Below the pieces are notes generated by a model. It did not search any database. It was not told the DNA's origin and saw only the letters and a program-made list of their open reading frames with translations. From the NCBI GenBank assembly GCA_013202935.1, contig JABMRG010000131.1:1-8054 (forward strand): 8,054 nt of DNA, read 5' to 3'. This DNA is from Candidatus Omnitrophota bacterium. Its GTDB lineage: Bacteria; Omnitrophota; Gorgyraeia; JABMRG01. Each line of letters begins with the position of its first letter. The stretch's first letter is position 1. The translations under genes were made by a program, and so were the position numbers. This document shows positions 5,919 to 8,054 of the stretch, in pieces.

Positions 5919-6503
5919 TTAATAGTTTTCTGCCAAAATTTCATAATGTGCTTGTGGATGGTCGCATGCAGGGCATTTATCCGGTGCCTCGCTACCTTCT
6001 ACCACATAGCCGCAGTTACGGCATTTCCATCTGGCAGATAAATCCTTCTTAAAGACCTTGCCTTCCTTGATATTTGCAAGAAGTTTTCTATATCGCTTTT
6101 CATGCTCTGTTTCTACTTTTGCTATCTGCTCAAACTGAACAGCGACCTCTTCAAAACCTTCACTGCGAGCTGTATCTGCTGCTTCCTTATAAAGCTTTGT
6201 CCATTCAAGATTCTCTCCTGCTGCAGAAGCTCCCAGGTTCTGTGCTGTGTCACCTATTACACCTGCTGGGTATCCAGCCTGTATCTGGAGATCTCCACCT
6301 TCTAGCAGCTTGAAAAACCTCTTTGCATGCTCTTTCTCATTATCAGCAGTCTCTAAAAATATAGCTGATATCTGCTCATACCCTGCTTTTTTTGCGACAC
6401 TTGCAAAATAGGTATAGCGGTTCCTTGCTTGTGACTCTCCTGCAAATGATGCAAGAAGATTCTTCTCTGTCTGTGTCCCTTTTATAGTCTTTGTCTTCTC
6501 CAT
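5919..6503 (-). CDS. rbr: Rubrerythrin
   Basis: A 194-residue classical rubrerythrin, a cytoplasmic peroxidase that reduces hydrogen peroxide to water with electrons from rubredoxin. The diiron four-helix domain contains Glu23 (AGESQARNRY), Glu56xxHis59 (ETADNEKEH), Glu97 and Glu100 (AAGENLE), and the ETEH motif (131-134). The C-terminal rubredoxin domain has CRNC (161-164) and CPAC (177-180). Length and domain order match the Desulfovibrio prototype closely, and no key ligand is missing. The ATG has a strong GAGGAGG site eight bases upstream. It lies 17 bp after the PNPOx-like gene and 12 bp before the superoxide reductase gene. The pairing makes sense because superoxide reductase generates the peroxide that rubrerythrin consumes. 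Confidence 0.97.
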   Translation of the reverse strand: MEKTKTIKGTQTEKNLLASFAGESQARNRYTYFASVAKKAGYEQISAIFLETADNEKEHAKRFFKLLEGGDLQIQAGYPAGVIGDTAQNLGASAAGENLEWTKLYKEAADTARSEGFEEVAVQFEQIAKVETEHEKRYRKLLANIKEGKVFKKDLSARWKCRNCGYVVEGSEAPDKCPACDHPQAHYEILAENY

Positions 6504-6520
6504 ACCTTTGCCTCCTCTTT

Positions 6521-6982
6521 CTACTTTAATTGATGTGGTGTAAGGTCTACTACAGATTCAACATCCATCTCAATCAGATACTCTGGTTTTGGCATAAGCA
6601 TCTCAGGGTGGCTGTGATGGCCTTTTTCACCACGCACATTCTTCAAAAGCCTATGTGTTATTCTGCTTGTGATCTTCTTCTCCCAGGCCTTCAAGAGATG
6701 GGGTTTTAGTCTTTTTGATGTTATTATCTTTGCTCTTCCTTTTAGGCAATACCCTTTAAATTTGTGCTCGTTTACAACAGTCAAAGATATGTGATGATTA
6801 TTCTTAAGGTTATCATATGTCCTCTGCTTATAAAGATCTAAAAGGTATATTTTGCCTTGTTTTTCTATATCTATTATTCCTTTGCAGGAGTTATGAATAT
6901 TTCCCTTCTCATCAATGGTAGAGACAACAGTAAAATTCTCATGCTGGAGGAAATGGATTATCTCATCATTTAAATTTTTCAT
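6521..6982 (-). CDS. PNPOx-like FMN-binding split-barrel protein
   Basis: A 153-residue protein with the pyridoxamine 5'-phosphate oxidase-like split-barrel fold. NFTVVSTIDEKGNIHNSCKG (16-35) is the typical first hairpin, followed by YLLDLYKQRTYDNLKNN (46-62), a frequent FMN-phosphate region, and HHISLTVV. Members bind FMN or F420, and sometimes heme, as a dimer and serve as small flavin oxidoreductases. A specific reaction cannot be assigned. A His-rich stretch, HHSH at 122-125, in a C-terminal loop is unusual and might bind metal. It sits between rubredoxin (17 bp upstream) and rubrerythrin (17 bp downstream), so a role in moving electrons from flavin to oxygen-scavenging iron proteins is plausible but inferred. 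True PdxH is unlikely because the protein is short and lacks the PdxH C-terminus. Confidence 0.8.
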   Translation of the reverse strand: MKNLNDEIIHFLQHENFTVVSTIDEKGNIHNSCKGIIDIEKQGKIYLLDLYKQRTYDNLKNNHHISLTVVNEHKFKGYCLKGRAKIITSKRLKPHLLKAWEKKITSRITHRLLKNVRGEKGHHSHPEMLMPKPEYLIEMDVESVVDLTPHQLK

Positions 6983-6999
6983 TCTAATACTAAGCCTGC

Positions 7000-7164
7000 T
7001 TAATCTTCGATTTTTTCAAATTGACTTTTATCAACATTACATTCCGGGCATAACCAGTCTTCAGGAAGGTCCTCAAAGGCTTTTGGAGGGTTTATCCCGT
7101 TTTCAGGATCTCCCTTTTCTGGATCATATATATAATTGCATATCTTGCAGCGGTACTTATTCAT
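7000..7164 (-). CDS. Rubredoxin
   Basis: A 54-residue one-iron electron carrier, read by direct translation. CKIC (6-9) and CPEC (39-42) hold the Fe(Cys)4 site, and the aromatic and acidic framework YIYDPEKGDPENGI and FEDLPEDWLCP is typical of rubredoxin, at the usual family length. It starts at ATG 7164 with AGGAG eight bases upstream. As the first gene after the 7165-7280 regulatory spacer, it heads the oxygen-defence block. It is the expected common electron donor for the rubrerythrin and superoxide reductase encoded just downstream, and the FAD oxidoreductase of the same cluster could reduce it. Confidence 0.97.
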   Translation of the reverse strand: MNKYRCKICNYIYDPEKGDPENGINPPKAFEDLPEDWLCPECNVDKSQFEKIED

Positions 7165-7199
7165 AATAACATCTCCTGCTTATGTAATCTTAAGTTTTT

Positions 7200-7247
7200 T
7201 AGGTTCTCAGCATACGGTTAATAGTCAACTCGAATGCTGAGAACCTA
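7200..7247. repeat. Perfect 14-bp inverted repeat with 20-base loop
   Basis: TAGGTTCTCAGCAT at 7200-7213 is exactly complementary to 7234-7247. In minus-strand RNA it would be a stable hairpin between the micropeptide gene and rubredoxin. It is not a standard intrinsic terminator: on the minus strand the stem is followed by AAAAAAC, and on the plus strand by TTCATC, so neither side has a U tract. It may be a two-arm operator, an RNA-stabilising or processing hairpin, or a factor-dependent stop. Confidence 0.8.
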
Positions 7248-7261
7248 TTCATCTAGTTAAA

Positions 7262-7276
7262 AGATAATATCTATCA
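7262..7276. promoter_or_regulatory. Candidate Fur/PerR-type box upstream of rubredoxin
   Basis: On the minus strand TGATAGATATTATCT matches 12 of the 14 defined positions of the 7-1-7 Fur-family consensus TGATAAT-N-ATTATCA. It lies about 100 bp upstream of the rubredoxin start. It overlaps a possible -35, TTGATA (7277-7272), followed after 16 bp by only a weak -10, TAGATG (7255-7250). Less convincing than the box at fur. Confidence 0.4.
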
Positions 7277-7280
7277 AAAA

Positions 7281-7349
7281 CTATTTTTTCTTTTTCTTCT
7301 TTACAGTCTTTTTCTTGGCTTTTTTCTTTGTTCCACAACAACAACCCAT
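7281..7349 (-). CDS. Cys-rich, lysine-tailed 22-residue micropeptide
   Basis: A short open frame starting MGCCCGTKKK, with 12 lysines among its 22 residues, ending in six consecutive Lys and a TAG stop. It has three consecutive cysteines at positions 3-5, a possible metal, Fe-S or redox site, and a strongly basic tail that could bind nucleic acid, membrane or an acidic partner. Evidence that it is a gene is a strong ribosome site (GGGGGTGAG, spacing four bases, 7362-7354) overlapping the stop of the membrane-protein gene, tight spacing, and good codon structure. No family is recognised. It may be coupled to the upstream membrane protein, which also has an N-terminal cysteine cluster. Against it, AAA-rich sequence gives such peptides readily, so the call rests mainly on the start context. 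Confidence 0.6.
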   Translation of the reverse strand: MGCCCGTKKKAKKKTVKKKKKK

Positions 7350-7353
7350 CTAT

Positions 7354-7365
7354 CTCACCCCCTTT
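7354..7365 (-). promoter_or_regulatory. Ribosome-binding site of the micropeptide
   Basis: Minus-strand AAAGGGGGTGAG, four bases before the ATG at 7349 and overlapping the stop codon of the upstream gene. Its strength and spacing are the main reason to accept the 22-residue frame as translated. Confidence 0.6.
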
Positions 7366-7798
7366 ACTTGATAAAGTCTACATATATCGCTAAGAGTAAC
7401 GCTAATCCAGAGAAGAAAAATATAAAAAAGTAGTTTATCTTGTCTTTCTTCGAGCTCAATTTACAAAGGATAGTTCCTAAGATCTCATAATCATGGTCTG
7501 AGAGCTTATCTTTTGCCAGAAGCTTATCAACAAGCTTTACGTTTTTTACTTCCTTCTGTAGCATGCTATCGTACCTATACTTATATATGAAAAAGATAAA
7601 AAATCCTGCTACCCCTATATACCAGAATATCTTTGCAAGAAGAGGATTGATATCTAAAACAGCATTGACCGCCCTTATGGCAACTACGGCAATCAGTGCT
7701 ATAAAGAAGAAGACCCAGGAGACCGCAGAATCCTTACACTTCTTTAGCTTAAAGCAGTCTGTGCATATAAATTTCTTCTCTTCAGTAGGACTTTCCAT
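7364..7798 (-). CDS. Unknown three-helix membrane protein with N-terminal Cys cluster
   Basis: 144 residues of no family I recognise. The N-terminus is soluble and holds CTDCFKLKKC (12-21), a Cx2Cx5C cluster suited to zinc or Fe-S binding with one further ligand. Hydrophobic helices lie at about 26-47, 55-72 and 122-141. Between helices 2 and 3 is a charged 50-residue loop with LAKDKLSDHDYEILG, where Cys112 could be the fourth ligand only if the loop and N-terminus share one side of the membrane. The start has GAGGAG nine bases before the ATG, and the gene begins 20 bp after the Nfu stop. Position next to an Fe-S scaffold gene and upstream of rubredoxin suggests a link to Fe-S or redox chemistry, by context only. 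Confidence 0.8.
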   Translation of the reverse strand: MESPTEEKKFICTDCFKLKKCKDSAVSWVFFFIALIAVVAIRAVNAVLDINPLLAKIFWYIGVAGFFIFFIYKYRYDSMLQKEVKNVKLVDKLLAKDKLSDHDYEILGTILCKLSSKKDKINYFFIFFFSGLALLLAIYVDFIK

Positions 7799-7818
7799 TT
7801 TAGCTTGCTCCTCACAGC

Positions 7819-8054
7819 TTACTGTACAGCTACGACCTCTTTTACTTCAGGAATCTCCTGTTTCAGCGTACTCTCTATTCCCTGCTTAAGTGTCATCTGG
7901 CTCATAGGACATCCTGAACAAGCACCTTTCAATCTCACCTTTACTATGCCATCTTCAGTTACGTCAACAAGTTCTACATCGAGCGTTTCGGCCTGCAACG
8001 CAGCAAAGCGTTGCTCATGAAGTGGCCCGAACGCAGGAAGGTCCACTTCAGACC
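7819..8054 (-). CDS. Nfu/NifU C-terminal-domain Fe-S scaffold protein, 5' end uncertain
   Basis: DVELVDVTEDGIVKVRLKGA, followed by CSGCPMSQMTLKQGIEST, is the Nfu domain. Its CxxC binds a bridging [4Fe-4S] cluster in a dimer for delivery to target proteins. The C-terminus, LKQEIPEVKEVVAV, is also typical. The frame is open to the window edge; a GTG at 8046 would give 75 residues, about the size of a stand-alone Nfu domain. The first ~22 residues (VDLPAFGPLHEQRFAALQAETL) match the family poorly: the usual LQADGGDVELVDV reads LQAETLDVELVDV, and this part is about 59% G+C, far above the rest. The start may therefore be foreign, chimeric or simply outside the window. The gene is 20 bp from the membrane-protein gene. 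It would help mature the iron proteins encoded downstream. Confidence 0.85.
   Translation of the reverse strand, partial: SEVDLPAFGPLHEQRFAALQAETLDVELVDVTEDGIVKVRLKGACSGCPMSQMTLKQGIESTLKQEIPEVKEVVAVQ

Noticed and set aside
5078..6313. Plus-strand open frames opposite the FNR-like, superoxide reductase and rubrerythrin genes
   Set aside because: They mirror conserved minus-strand genes and their products are low-complexity Leu/Ser/Cys-rich.
7200..7260. Inverted repeat as an intrinsic terminator
   Set aside because: No U tract follows the stem on either strand; the T run lies before the stem on the plus strand and reads as A after it on the minus strand.
7563..8020. Plus-strand open frames opposite the membrane protein and Nfu genes
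   Set aside because: Antisense shadows of genes with clear domain or start evidence.
1..8054. CRISPR arrays, insertion sequences, tRNA or rRNA genes, prophage
   Set aside because: No direct repeat arrays, transposase motifs, terminal repeats or RNA-gene signatures were seen.

Overview
The window is a densely packed stretch of bacterial DNA from an anaerobe or microaerophile. Every convincing gene is on the minus strand, so transcription runs from position 8054 down to 1. It is AT-rich by eye, prefers AGA/AGG arginine codons, and has short intergenic gaps and many ATGA/GTGA stop-start overlaps. The gene content (rubredoxin, rubrerythrin, superoxide reductase, no catalase or superoxide dismutase) is that of an organism that detoxifies oxygen reductively. 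I cannot fix the lineage from sequence alone. An uncultured candidate phylum such as Omnitrophota, or another deep anaerobic lineage, is a guess.

Upstream block (8054-7281): an Nfu/NifU C-terminal iron-sulfur scaffold protein whose first ~70 bp are anomalously GC-rich, a three-helix membrane protein with a Cys-rich N-terminus, and a 22-residue peptide with three consecutive cysteines and a polylysine tail. The spacer at 7165-7280 holds a perfect 14-bp inverted repeat and a Fur-box-like site.

Oxygen-defence block (7164-1594): rubredoxin, an FMN-binding PNPOx-like protein, rubrerythrin, a rubredoxin-fused superoxide reductase, an Fe-S-free FAD/NAD(P) oxidoreductase, a ferritin-like diiron protein, a CPHC glutaredoxin, an AhpF-like thioredoxin reductase, an Ogg2-type 8-oxoguanine glycosylase and an anchored alpha/beta hydrolase. 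They fit one pathway. NAD(P)H electrons could reach rubredoxin through the flavoprotein and then the superoxide reductase and rubrerythrin. A second NADH route would run through the reductase-glutaredoxin pair. Ogg would repair oxidised guanine in DNA.

Iron block (1577-1): a consensus sigma70-type promoter with a perfect 10-1-10 Fur-type palindrome at the start site drives fur, then a ferrous iron transporter FeoB split into two genes, a free G-domain protein and a GDI-plus-membrane protein. No terminator is visible between the hydrolase and fur, so the defence block may read through into the iron block.

The most distinctive points are the FeoB split exactly at the G-domain/GDI boundary, the back-to-back rubredoxin modules at the rbr/superoxide reductase junction, the Cys/Lys micropeptide, and a complete reductive oxygen-defence chain with no peroxiredoxin in view but a ferritin-like protein in the expected position.
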